Source: Candidatus Thorarchaeota archaeon (lineage in GTDB: Archaea > Asgardarchaeota > Thorarchaeia > Thorarchaeales > Thorarchaeaceae). From it: a stretch of DNA of 12,572 nt. The notes under the pieces were generated by a model. The model searched no databases. It had not been told where the DNA came from and saw only the letters and a list, made by a program, of their open reading frames with translations. Positions 1 through 5,325 of the stretch are shown here, one piece after another; the first letter of the stretch is position 1; each line of letters begins with the position of its first letter. The stretch spans positions 1-12,572 of the forward strand of contig JAEORI010000179.1 of assembly GCA_016840965.1 (NCBI GenBank), in the 5' to 3' direction. The translations under genes were made by a program, and so were the position numbers.

Positions 1-102
1 AGCGCCTGTTTCATATAGGAGGCGGCCTGTCATGGTGGACTTACCATGGTCAACGTGACCGATGACCACCAGATTCAGGTGCTCCTTATCTTTCTTGGAC
101 AA
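1..102 (-). CDS. tuf: Translation elongation factor EF-1alpha (aEF1A), N-terminal fragment
   Basis: This is the GTPase that delivers aminoacyl-tRNA to the ribosome. Only the first 34 codons are in the window; the gene runs off the left edge. The fragment holds beta-strand 1 and the G1/P-loop GHVDHGKST (residues 15-23), followed by [11 protein letters not shown], which is the archaeal/eukaryotic EF-1A pattern. The start is TTG at 102-100. An in-frame TAA sits seven codons upstream (123-121) with no ATG or GTG between, and an AAGGAG Shine-Dalgarno at 117-112 lies 9 nt before the TTG. The nearest ATG (107-105) is out of frame and stops after 10 codons. The next in-frame GTG falls inside the first beta-strand, so it cannot be the start. 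EF-1alpha usually follows rps7 (or EF-2) in archaeal gene clusters; here five unrelated genes intervene. Confidence 0.95.
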   Translation of the reverse strand, partial: MSKKDKEHLNLVVIGHVDHGKSTMTGRLLYETGA

Positions 103-111
103 GGCATTATT

Positions 112-117
112 CTCCTT
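112..117 (-). promoter_or_regulatory. Shine-Dalgarno of EF-1alpha (decides the TTG start)
   Basis: AAGGAG lies 9 nt upstream of TTG at 102 and only 4 nt upstream of an out-of-frame ATG at 107. The 9-nt spacing and the conserved protein sequence favour the TTG. Confidence 0.7.
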
Positions 118-131
118 ATTTTATGTTAGTC

Positions 132-151
132 GGTCCCCTAAGGTGGGAACC
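132..151 (-). promoter_or_regulatory. Hairpin in the EF-1alpha leader
   Basis: On the minus strand GGTTCCC (151-145) can pair with GGGGACC (138-132) across a 6-nt loop, giving 7 bp with one G-T pair. If the promoter proposed at 177-193 is used, transcription would begin near position 155 and the hairpin would sit at the very 5' end of the mRNA, about 15 nt before the Shine-Dalgarno. Its function is unknown; it could stabilise the message or bind a regulator. It may also be chance. Confidence 0.35.
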
Positions 152-176
152 TGCTTGGCTCTCACCTTTTGGGATG

Positions 177-193
177 CTTTTAATCGTTTCGAC
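177..193 (-). promoter_or_regulatory. Candidate EF-1alpha promoter (BRE plus TATA-like)
   Basis: The minus strand reads GTCGAAACGATTAAAAG. The purine-rich GTCGAAAC resembles an archaeal BRE and GATTAAAAG a weak TATA box. The TATA-like part is about 75-80 nt upstream of the TTG start, giving a predicted leader near 50 nt. The same GTCGAAAC octamer lies upstream of the flavodoxin gene, and a closely similar GGAAACATTAAAA lies upstream of rpl30e, which supports a shared promoter design. Confidence 0.45.
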
Positions 194-224
194 AGGTTCA
201 CTTGACCATTGGAGAAAAGAACCC

Positions 225-260
225 TCAATACAATAATAATAGGCGAATAGTTTTACTAGA
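225..260 (-). repeat. Intergenic direct repeat, copy A
   Basis: This 36-nt block begins 5 nt after the stop codon of the SH3 protein gene. It matches the block at 1246-1281 at 28 of 36 ungapped positions; the first 10 bases in the minus direction, TCTAGTAAAA, are identical. Copy A ends about 30 nt before the GTCGAAAC box of EF-1alpha. It could be an upstream regulator-binding element, a 3'-end element of the preceding gene, or a duplicated remnant. Confidence 0.7.
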
Positions 261-265
261 AGTTG

Positions 266-646
266 CTATCCTGCAAGGTCAGGTATTGAGTCTGGTTTTT
301 CTTTCAAATCTTGTAGGTTCTCCAACGGAATCCATCCTTCTTCTCCCAGATGGGTCCGAACCCAAGCCCAACCACTCTCTTCATCCAGAACAATGACTTC
401 TTTGCCTGCTTCAACTGTCAGCTCTCGTGCGTTGTAGTCTTGAAGAAATTGATAGTGTCCTGATTTTGATGTGGATTCAAGGTATGTTTTTGGTACCCAT
501 CCATGAACTCCAGAACTATTGCGGCACCAGAGCCATCCCTTGAACTCGGTTTCTCGCTCCTCCCCCTCAACCAACTCCCCTTTCTTGGCAAGCAATGAAA
601 CTTGAAACTCATTCTTGTGATTCTTGATCACTCTTAGTATCTTCAT
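266..646 (-). CDS. Small protein with two tandem SH3-like domains
   Basis: The protein is about 126 residues with no signal peptide or membrane segment, so it is probably cytoplasmic. Two copies of an SH3-like fold can be seen. Domain 1 spans roughly the first 57 residues and ends GWLWCRNSSGVHGWVPKTYLE. Domain 2 follows as an SH3-type LQDYNARELTVEAG segment, then GWAWVRTHLGEEGWIPLENL. The GW..(C/V)R and GxxGW(V/I)P pattern with an acidic DY motif is that of the variant SH3 family. Such domains bind peptides or surfaces; the partner is unknown. The start is uncertain: GTG at 655 directly follows the stop of the flavodoxin gene (TGA GTG), while ATG at 646 gives the natural MKILRVI beginning. 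I chose the ATG, though neither has a strong Shine-Dalgarno. The tight junction suggests co-transcription with the flavodoxin gene. Confidence 0.8.
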   Translation of the reverse strand: MKILRVIKNHKNEFQVSLLAKKGELVEGEERETEFKGWLWCRNSSGVHGWVPKTYLESTSKSGHYQFLQDYNARELTVEAGKEVIVLDEESGWAWVRTHLGEEGWIPLENLQDLKEKPDSIPDLAG

Positions 647-655
647 TGGCTTCAC

Positions 656-1192
656 TCACTGAACAAGTTCTTTAATCCAATCACGTATCATGTTCCAATC
701 ACGAAAATCAATCTTTTCGGGAACTTCTTCACCGGGTGGCAACTGACTTTTTACTATTCTCTTTACAAGTGCACGAACAACAAGGTTGTATTTCTCGAAC
801 TCGAACTTTCCCCCGATTAAAGCGGTCGAAATGGGGGACAACCCCGGATATTTCTCAGGCATACTGTCCAAGTAGTTAGCCTGTGCCTCAGCGACCTTGT
901 CCGGATTACCTGCGTATCCACTTACAACAAAGAGCGCTACTTTGGTCTTGGTGAGGGAGTTCAGCTTTTGTTCAATGAATTCTAGAGGACGTTTTGTCCA
1001 CTGCCCGGCCTGAATACCACTTCCTATAATCACAAGATTATATTCCTCGGGTTCAGGAAAAGATACTCCTTTCTCTAGATGAACAACATCTACTTGAGCT
1101 CCAAGCTCTCTAGCAGTATTACTCATCTCTTGAACTACTTCGGTAGTTGTTCCATATCGAGTTCCGTAGCAAATCAGGATCTTATTCATCAT
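656..1192 (-). CDS. Flavodoxin-domain protein, HemG-like
   Basis: This 178-residue protein has the single flavodoxin fold. The FMN phosphate loop is GTRYGTTTEV (residues 10-19), the 50s-loop region is IIGSGIQAGQW (55-65) and the second flavin-contacting loop is SGYAGNP (91-97). The later segment LIGGKFEFEKYNLVVRALVKRIVK and the ending RDWNMIRDWIKEL are typical of the flavodoxin_5 / protoporphyrinogen-oxidase HemG-like group rather than classical electron-transfer flavodoxins. The likely role is FMN-dependent redox chemistry, but the substrate cannot be read from sequence; haem synthesis is possible yet unsupported by neighbours. The longest frame would start at TTG 1198. ATG at 1192 is preferred because GGTGAT, complementary to the 16S tail, lies 5 nt upstream; a second ATG follows immediately. 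The gene abuts the SH3 protein gene downstream. Confidence 0.82.
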   Translation of the reverse strand: MMNKILICYGTRYGTTTEVVQEMSNTARELGAQVDVVHLEKGVSFPEPEEYNLVIIGSGIQAGQWTKRPLEFIEQKLNSLTKTKVALFVVSGYAGNPDKVAEAQANYLDSMPEKYPGLSPISTALIGGKFEFEKYNLVVRALVKRIVKSQLPPGEEVPEKIDFRDWNMIRDWIKELVQ

Positions 1193-1222
1193 AATCAATC
1201 ACCAAGAGAAAAATCAACGCCC

Positions 1223-1239
1223 CAGAAAATAGTTTCGAC
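1223..1239 (-). promoter_or_regulatory. Candidate promoter of the flavodoxin-SH3 pair
   Basis: The minus strand reads GTCGAAACTATTTTCTG. The GTCGAAAC octamer (1239-1232) is identical to the one before EF-1alpha and resembles a BRE, followed by an A/T-rich box that is a poor TATA. It sits about 40 nt upstream of the ATG at 1192, so a short leader would result. Support comes mainly from the repeat of the octamer in a second intergenic region. Confidence 0.35.
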
Positions 1240-1245
1240 TTGATA

Positions 1246-1281
1246 CCACTACAGTAATAATTCGCGGATGATTTTACTAGA
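1246..1281 (-). repeat. Intergenic direct repeat, copy B
   Basis: This is the second copy of the 36-nt block at 225-260 (28 of 36 identical, no gaps). It begins 20 nt after the stop codon of the aspartoacylase-family gene and ends 6 nt before the GTCGAAAC box upstream of the flavodoxin gene. In both copies the order is gene end, repeat, GTCGAAAC box, next gene, but the spacing between repeat and box differs by 25 nt. Confidence 0.7.
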
Positions 1282-1301
1282 TATGGAACAACTCTCTTTC
1301 A

Positions 1302-2336
1302 CTACATGTCTGCTGTGAAAACGTATGCAATGTTAGCTCCAGTCTGCACTGCTTGAAGACTGCCCGGAGTACCGAGAATATCACCGCATGGATATGCCCA
1401 GATGTAGCCATCAACAGGACACTCTACTCTCTCTAGAACATCGCCATAGAGATTGTAGATCTCAGCAAACACTTCTCCTTTCTTCATGAAATCACCAGGT
1501 GTTTTCAGAAAGCGTATGATGCCTCCTCGGTTTGCTCGTACAATTCCATGGAATGTACAGACCCCAGGTATGATTATGATTCCCTCCTGAGGTTCAATAT
1601 CTCCATCTATCATGTCAAAGGCTTTCATAATATTGAGAACTCCACGAACTCCGACTGTGGTTGAAGGTTCAGAGATCCATCTACCATCAATGAACTCGAT
1701 GAGAATATCAGGAATTCCGTTCTTCACAGCCAGATTGGCGAGTGTGTCTGGCGCATCGTCGGCGATTGGAACATTTTCAACCACATTGGTCACGCCAAAA
1801 ACCTCAGCCATCCTCTCGAGTTTCTCCTTCGTCTTCGGATTGCCGATGTTAATTTCTGTGAAGAAGAGGGAATCGGGTCGGACATTAGTGTGCATGTTGA
1901 GGACCATGTCAGCTTTACTCCATGCCTCTTGCCAGAGTACATGAGCCAATCGCTCTGTCGCTGTGCCGCTGGGTCTGTCCGCTGTTAGTGGACTAGCACT
2001 TCCACCCCCACCCAGGTCCTGATTGTCAATCCATGACAGATATTGATGGTGCATGAAAGCTAGAGGGTTTTCAACAGGAATCCCAATAATAGCACCACTG
2101 AGAGCCTTTGGATTTACCTTTTCCCTCATTATCTTCAGTATTACCTCGATACCTTGGATTTCTATTCCGTGTTGTGTGGAAACCATGAGCATGGTTGGTC
2201 CATCTTTTACTCCGTTCAGAACAAGAACTGGAATATCGATACTGGCTGTTGTATTCAGCTCAATTCCCTTAATTACTCCCTTCTGGAGTTCGCCTCTTCT
2301 AGCAATAGCAGTACCTACACTGAGTTCTTTCGGCAT
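1302..2336 (-). CDS. Aspartoacylase/succinylglutamate desuccinylase-family zinc hydrolase
   Basis: The 344-residue protein belongs to the M14-like AstE/AspA amidohydrolase superfamily, whose members remove acyl groups from amino acids or related amides. Zinc ligands are visible as H56 and E59 in STQHGIEIQG and H149 in LNMHTN. E214 in ILIEF is in the position of the catalytic glutamate. The C-terminal part (about 250-344) looks like the barrel-sandwich domain found in this family, with GGIIRFLKTPGDFMKKGEVF and CPVDGYIWA. The third zinc motif reads NMH where the family often has DLH. There is no signal peptide. The real substrate cannot be inferred; nothing nearby belongs to arginine catabolism. 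The ATG is well supported by AGAGGT 7 nt upstream. Confidence 0.82.
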   Translation of the reverse strand: MPKELSVGTAIARRGELQKGVIKGIELNTTASIDIPVLVLNGVKDGPTMLMVSTQHGIEIQGIEVILKIMREKVNPKALSGAIIGIPVENPLAFMHHQYLSWIDNQDLGGGGSASPLTADRPSGTATERLAHVLWQEAWSKADMVLNMHTNVRPDSLFFTEINIGNPKTKEKLERMAEVFGVTNVVENVPIADDAPDTLANLAVKNGIPDILIEFIDGRWISEPSTTVGVRGVLNIMKAFDMIDGDIEPQEGIIIIPGVCTFHGIVRANRGGIIRFLKTPGDFMKKGEVFAEIYNLYGDVLERVECPVDGYIWAYPCGDILGTPGSLQAVQTGANIAYVFTADM

Positions 2337-2391
2337 AATACAGACCTCTCCAAGTACTAGTCGTTATGGTGAAAATATCCTTTTTGGGAAC

Positions 2392-2613
2392 TTAAGAGTC
2401 TGACCGTATTCTGACTTCGATGTAAATGACAAGAGAAAGGAGAAAAATCAGTATTGAAAACAAATAGAAAACTTGAATCCAGTAACTAAGGAGTGGGTCG
2501 ACAGTAATTGAGTATACACTAATTAGAAATTCTGCTGCTGTAAGAGTCAATAGTATTGTGCCAAACAATATAACGAGATTTTTCAGGACATGTCTGCGAT
2601 TCATTTTTGCCAC
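2392..2613 (-). CDS. Small two-helix membrane protein of unknown function
   Basis: I do not recognise this protein. It has at most 73 residues: a short basic N terminus (MNRRHVLKN), a hydrophobic segment at about 11-33, a short polar link, a second hydrophobic segment at about 42-67 and a charged tail (EVRIRSDS). This is the pattern of a small integral membrane protein with both ends on the cytoplasmic side. The frame can start at GTG 2613 or ATG 2604, and neither has a well-placed Shine-Dalgarno; AGGAG overlaps the stop codon of the upstream transporter but is 20 or more nt away. The 23-nt gap to the transporter suggests co-transcription and possibly an accessory role, which is inference. 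Confidence 0.6.
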   Translation of the reverse strand: MAKMNRRHVLKNLVILFGTILLTLTAAEFLISVYSITVDPLLSYWIQVFYLFSILIFLLSLVIYIEVRIRSDS

Positions 2614-2636
2614 AACGGAAGAAATAGCAACGCTCC

Positions 2637-3557
2637 TTATAGATGGTCTTTATTGTGTCTGCGGCGAATCTGTGTCATCTGAGCTATGATTACACCAATC
2701 ACTGTAATGGTACCTCCGATAACCTGGAGATATGTTACCACTTCGTGAAGGACAAGAATGGACAATACCACACCCCAGACCGCAATCAGATTCAACATGA
2801 TTTGAATAAGTGATGCCTCAATGTTTTTCATTGACTCATAATAGAGAATGAAAGCAATCACAGTATTAGCAAGTGCTACCCAAATCACAACAAACCAAGA
2901 TTGCATACTCATTGTGAGTAGTACCGTTATATCATCAAGTAGAGCAGCAGATATCCAAATGAAAGGGACTGCAAATAGTGTGCTATAGAATGTGGTTGAT
3001 ATTGCATCAACGGACTTAATGGCTATCTTACCTGCTATTCCGTTGATGGCAAAAAAGAATGTAGAAATAATCACAAGGAGATCACCAAGAATCCGCCAGA
3101 AGTCAAAAGCCATGTGTTCTGGAGTAGTATTTAGAACTATGAGAGTCGCGCCTATTGTAGCCAGAATAAGACCAACTATCTTCTCAATGGTGAGTTTTTC
3201 GCTTAGTATTGGTGCAGCTAATATAACAGCAAAAATAGGTGTGAGGTTCATGAGAAGAAGAGCGTCGCTAGCTGTCGTCAGCTCGAGACCGATATATTGT
3301 AGCACCTGAGAGATGAATGGTCCACTCAAGCCAGCTATCAGTAGTATCTTCCAATTACTCTTTGCATCATCTATTGTCTGTTTCTTCTTGTATTGGAGAG
3401 TTATTGCAAGGAGGAAAGGACATGCCAAGGTGTATCTTAGAGCTACAAATACAACAGGACCGACTTCTGGGAAGATGATTTTAGCAAAAATCAGAGATGA
3501 GGACCACAGAACTGTTGTAATAATGATAGCGAGATATGCCCAAGAAGTCCTGCTCAT
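2637..3557 (-). CDS. EamA/DMT-superfamily transporter
   Basis: The 306-residue protein is an integral membrane permease of the drug/metabolite transporter type, made of two EamA repeats with about ten transmembrane segments. Repeat 1 (about residues 8-141) ends with ASDALLLMNLTPIFAVIL, then SEKLT and GATLIV. Repeat 2 (about 158-292) has the matching IEASLIQIMLNLIAVWG, HEVVT and GGTITVIGVII. A basic tail (RRRHNKDHL) follows on the cytoplasmic side. Members export or import amino acids, nucleotides or other small metabolites; this one cannot be assigned a substrate. The length is normal for the family. GAGGAG lies about 11 nt before the ATG. The gene is the first after the probable terminator of the ribosomal block, so it should have its own promoter. 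Confidence 0.88.
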   Translation of the reverse strand: MSRTSWAYLAIIITTVLWSSSLIFAKIIFPEVGPVVFVALRYTLACPFLLAITLQYKKKQTIDDAKSNWKILLIAGLSGPFISQVLQYIGLELTTASDALLLMNLTPIFAVILAAPILSEKLTIEKIVGLILATIGATLIVLNTTPEHMAFDFWRILGDLLVIISTFFFAINGIAGKIAIKSVDAISTTFYSTLFAVPFIWISAALLDDITVLLTMSMQSWFVVIWVALANTVIAFILYYESMKNIEASLIQIMLNLIAVWGVVLSILVLHEVVTYLQVIGGTITVIGVIIAQMTQIRRRHNKDHL

Positions 3558-3626
3558 AATATCTTGCTCCTCAATGAATTTCTAGAATTAGACACTCTGA
3601 TAAGCTGAACTGAACGGACACGTGAT

Positions 3627-3656
3627 GAAGAAAAGATGCACGGAGAAATCCGTGCA
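3627..3656 (-). terminator. Hairpin plus T-tract terminator after rps7
   Basis: On the minus strand TGCACGGA (3656-3649) and TCCGTGCA (3644-3637) form a perfect 8-bp stem with a TTTC loop, followed directly by TCTTTTCTTC. It begins 15 nt after the rps7 stop. A GC-rich stem with a following T-rich tract looks like an intrinsic terminator. Archaeal termination depends mainly on the U-tract, and here the T-run is interrupted by C, so efficiency is uncertain. Confidence 0.6.
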
Positions 3657-3671
3657 AATCATCATAATGAG

Positions 3672-4322
3672 TTATCTCGCAGAACGAGCAACTCGCTCTC
3701 GTTCTTCTTTCCGAGCAACAGCAAAGCTGCCAGGATCATTCTTGTAGGCGAGCAATAATTCATCTACCAGACACTCTTCAATTGATTTGGCGTTCTTATG
3801 TGCTGAACGAACCGCACCAACCGATAGGTATCTTAGAGCTAGGTCAATTCTCCTCTGTGGAGATACATCTACAGAACGGGGGTACGCCATACCACCATAT
3901 GAGATTCGTGTTGTTTCCTCCGCAGGAGCAGCGTTCTCGATTGCAGTGACTAAAACCTGCACTGGATTTAGACCAGTTCTGTAGTTGATGATTTCAAAGA
4001 CACGTTTGAGTGTCGAGATTGCTCGTAGTTTCTTGCCAGCTCCCCTTCCAGTTCGTGTCTTCTTTTCCTTTCTACGACCTGCGTTAATCATTTTGTTCAC
4101 AAATCGTTCAACAATGGGAATTTGTGACTTGTGAAATCGTTTATGAGCATGTCTACCTGATGTGTGAGGGATGAGGACTGGTTTCAATGTGATATATCTT
4201 ACAAGTCCTACATCGTTAATTTGCACATTAGTAGAGTCCCACTTACCAAACAAGAGAAGTTCAGGCGGTTCAGGAGGTGGGGTTTCTTCTGCAACGGGTC
4301 CAATAGTTTCTTCCTCAGACAT
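3672..4322 (-). CDS. rps7: 30S ribosomal protein S7
   Basis: S7 binds the 3' major domain of 16S rRNA and forms part of the tRNA exit-site region of the small subunit. The 216-residue protein has an acidic, proline-rich N-terminal extension of about 20 residues (EETPPPEPPE), then the archaeal S7 body: RHAHKRFHKSQIPIVERFVNK, the NPVQVLVTAIENAAPAEETTRI segment, the GGMAYPRSVDVSPQRRIDLALR segment and the conserved ending ARKEERERVARSAR. The longest frame begins at GTG 4331 directly after the rps12 stop. I prefer ATG at 4322 because AGGTGG sits 5 nt before it and the extra residues (MVR) are not conserved. The gap to rps12 is 9 nt, so the two are translated from one message. The gene is the last of the informational block. 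Confidence 0.96.
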   Translation of the reverse strand: MSEEETIGPVAEETPPPEPPELLLFGKWDSTNVQINDVGLVRYITLKPVLIPHTSGRHAHKRFHKSQIPIVERFVNKMINAGRRKEKKTRTGRGAGKKLRAISTLKRVFEIINYRTGLNPVQVLVTAIENAAPAEETTRISYGGMAYPRSVDVSPQRRIDLALRYLSVGAVRSAHKNAKSIEECLVDELLLAYKNDPGSFAVARKEERERVARSAR

Positions 4323-4331
4323 TCTAACCAC

Positions 4332-4775
4332 CTAACGAATTGGTTTCTCCTTCTTGCCATATATCAAAGACTCGAGAGAAACACCATTTACCTTTGTCAC
4401 ACGCCATGACACTCCTGGCAAGTCACCAATAGGACCACCTTGAGCACCACCAATCCCCTCGACTTCAACAGAGTCATGTTCATCTATGTATTTCAGTCCA
4501 CCATCCCCAGGTATGAATGCTGTGACTTGTTTTCCATTTTTTGATAATTGAATCCTTACAGCTTTTCGTATAGCAGAGTTTGGCTGCTTTGATTCGATAC
4601 CGACCTTCTCTAGAACAATGCCTCTAGCTTGTGGAGCACCCTCTAGTGGGTCAGTCTTCTTCTTTAGATTCAGAGTACGACTCTTATAGGCGGATTTCTT
4701 CCAACGGTACTTCTTCCTCTTTCGAAGAAGAGGTCGCGCTGCAAACTCGCCTAGCGGGGATTTTGAACCTGTCAA
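4332..4775 (-). CDS. rps12: 30S ribosomal protein S12
   Basis: S12 lines the decoding centre and helps control accuracy of codon reading. The body shows archaeal S12 landmarks: [20 protein letters not shown], the decoding-centre loop [29 protein letters not shown] and the ending [19 protein letters not shown]. The longest frame starts at ATG 4811 and would give 159 residues, but that ATG has no Shine-Dalgarno and lies in a hairpin. TTG at 4775 has GAGGT 8 nt upstream (4788-4784) and gives a 147-residue protein beginning [17 protein letters not shown], close in my recollection to the MVKSKSPKGIYAARKL start and length of Sulfolobus S12. I therefore place the start at the TTG. Confidence 0.93.
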   Translation of the reverse strand: MTGSKSPLGEFAARPLLRKRKKYRWKKSAYKSRTLNLKKKTDPLEGAPQARGIVLEKVGIESKQPNSAIRKAVRIQLSKNGKQVTAFIPGDGGLKYIDEHDSVEVEGIGGAQGGPIGDLPGVSWRVTKVNGVSLESLIYGKKEKPIR

Positions 4776-4783
4776 GCTAATTA

Positions 4784-4788
4784 ACCTC
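4784..4788 (-). promoter_or_regulatory. Shine-Dalgarno of rps12 (supports TTG start)
   Basis: AAGAGGTTAA on the minus strand contains GAGGT, 8 nt upstream of TTG at 4775. No comparable sequence precedes the alternative ATG at 4811. Confidence 0.65.
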
Positions 4789-4799
4789 TTAATGGTCGA

Positions 4800-4817
4800 C
4801 ACACCATTCATGGTGTG
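4800..4817 (-). promoter_or_regulatory. Perfect hairpin in the rps12 leader
   Basis: CACACCA and TGGTGTG form a 7-bp perfect stem around a TGAA loop. It lies 11 nt upstream of the rps12 Shine-Dalgarno and covers the rejected ATG start at 4811. It could be a protein-binding site for autogenous control or a pause site after nusA. No ribosomal protein target structure is recognised in it. Confidence 0.45.
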
Positions 4818-4853
4818 CTCTGTATGGTGATTATCGGCACCGGCCTGCTGTAA

Positions 4854-4863
4854 CCTTAAAAGG
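4854..4863 (-). promoter_or_regulatory. Possible internal promoter before rps12
   Basis: The palindromic CCTTTTAAGG lies 17 nt after the nusA stop. If it serves as a TATA-like box, transcription would start near 4833 and the leader of about 58 nt would include the hairpin and Shine-Dalgarno. There is no convincing BRE, so this is weak. Confidence 0.25.
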
Positions 4864-4880
4864 ATTGTGAAGAGAACACC

Positions 4881-5315
4881 TCAAGCAATCACAACATTGT
4901 TCAAATCAAAATGACGACGTACAAGAATGCGTGCCCGAGCGACATTTCGACCTTCTCGGCCAATAGCGATGCCACGATCTTCAGTATTTACTGTTACTGA
5001 TGCAACTCTTGTTCCATCCCGGTGTTCTACGATTTTTACACTCTCAACTCTAGCTGGAGCAAGAGCGCTCATAACAAAAGCCTCTGGAGTTTCAGCCATT
5101 TCTACAACATCAACAGGGCGACCAAATGCTTCTGAAGCAGCCTTCACATTTACTCCCCCACGACCAATTGCTTTTCCCAGCTGCTTTGGTCGAACTACAA
5201 CTATAATTCGTTCTCCCTCATCATCACGGATAACATCAATTGCTGCGGCACCTGTAATTTGCTCGAACTTGGCTATTAATGCCATGTCCTCCATGGAGAG
5301 CTTAACTCGGGCCAA
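4881..5315 (-). CDS. nusA: NusA-like transcription termination/antitermination factor
   Basis: Archaeal NusA is a short RNA-binding protein made only of two KH domains, lacking the N-terminal polymerase-binding and S1 domains of bacterial NusA. At 144 residues this has the archaeal length. KH1 carries GKAIGRGG (47-54) and KH2 GIAIGREG (115-122), both with the GxxG loop that contacts RNA. Its place between rpl30e and rps12 is the standard archaeal arrangement. The start is TTG at 5315. A GAGG overlapping the rpl30e stop codon lies 8-9 nt before it, and the resulting MARVKLSMEDMALIAKFEQITG aligns with the usual family beginning. The internal ATG at 5294 lacks a Shine-Dalgarno and would cut off the first strand. 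The gap to rpl30e is 10 nt, consistent with one transcript. Confidence 0.95.
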   Translation of the reverse strand: MARVKLSMEDMALIAKFEQITGAAAIDVIRDDEGERIIVVVRPKQLGKAIGRGGVNVKAASEAFGRPVDVVEMAETPEAFVMSALAPARVESVKIVEHRDGTRVASVTVNTEDRGIAIGREGRNVARARILVRRHFDLNNVVIA

Positions 5316-5325
5316 TTGACTCGCC

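Noticed and set aside
140..168. Second stem AAGGTG/CACCTT that would make a pseudoknot with the EF-1alpha leader hairpin
   Set aside because: The 5' arm (168-163) would lie upstream of the predicted transcription start near 155, and a 6-bp match at this distance is easily chance.
211..226. T-rich tract after the SH3 gene as a terminator
   Set aside because: The T-run is short and interrupted and no stem precedes it; support is too weak to list.
1193..1198. TTG at 1198 as the start of the flavodoxin gene
   Set aside because: It falls inside the GGTGATTG Shine-Dalgarno region and adds only two residues; the ATG at 1192 is better spaced.
4800..4817. The rps12 leader palindrome as an insertion-site or recombination repeat
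   Set aside because: It is a single short hairpin without flanking duplications or a mobile gene.
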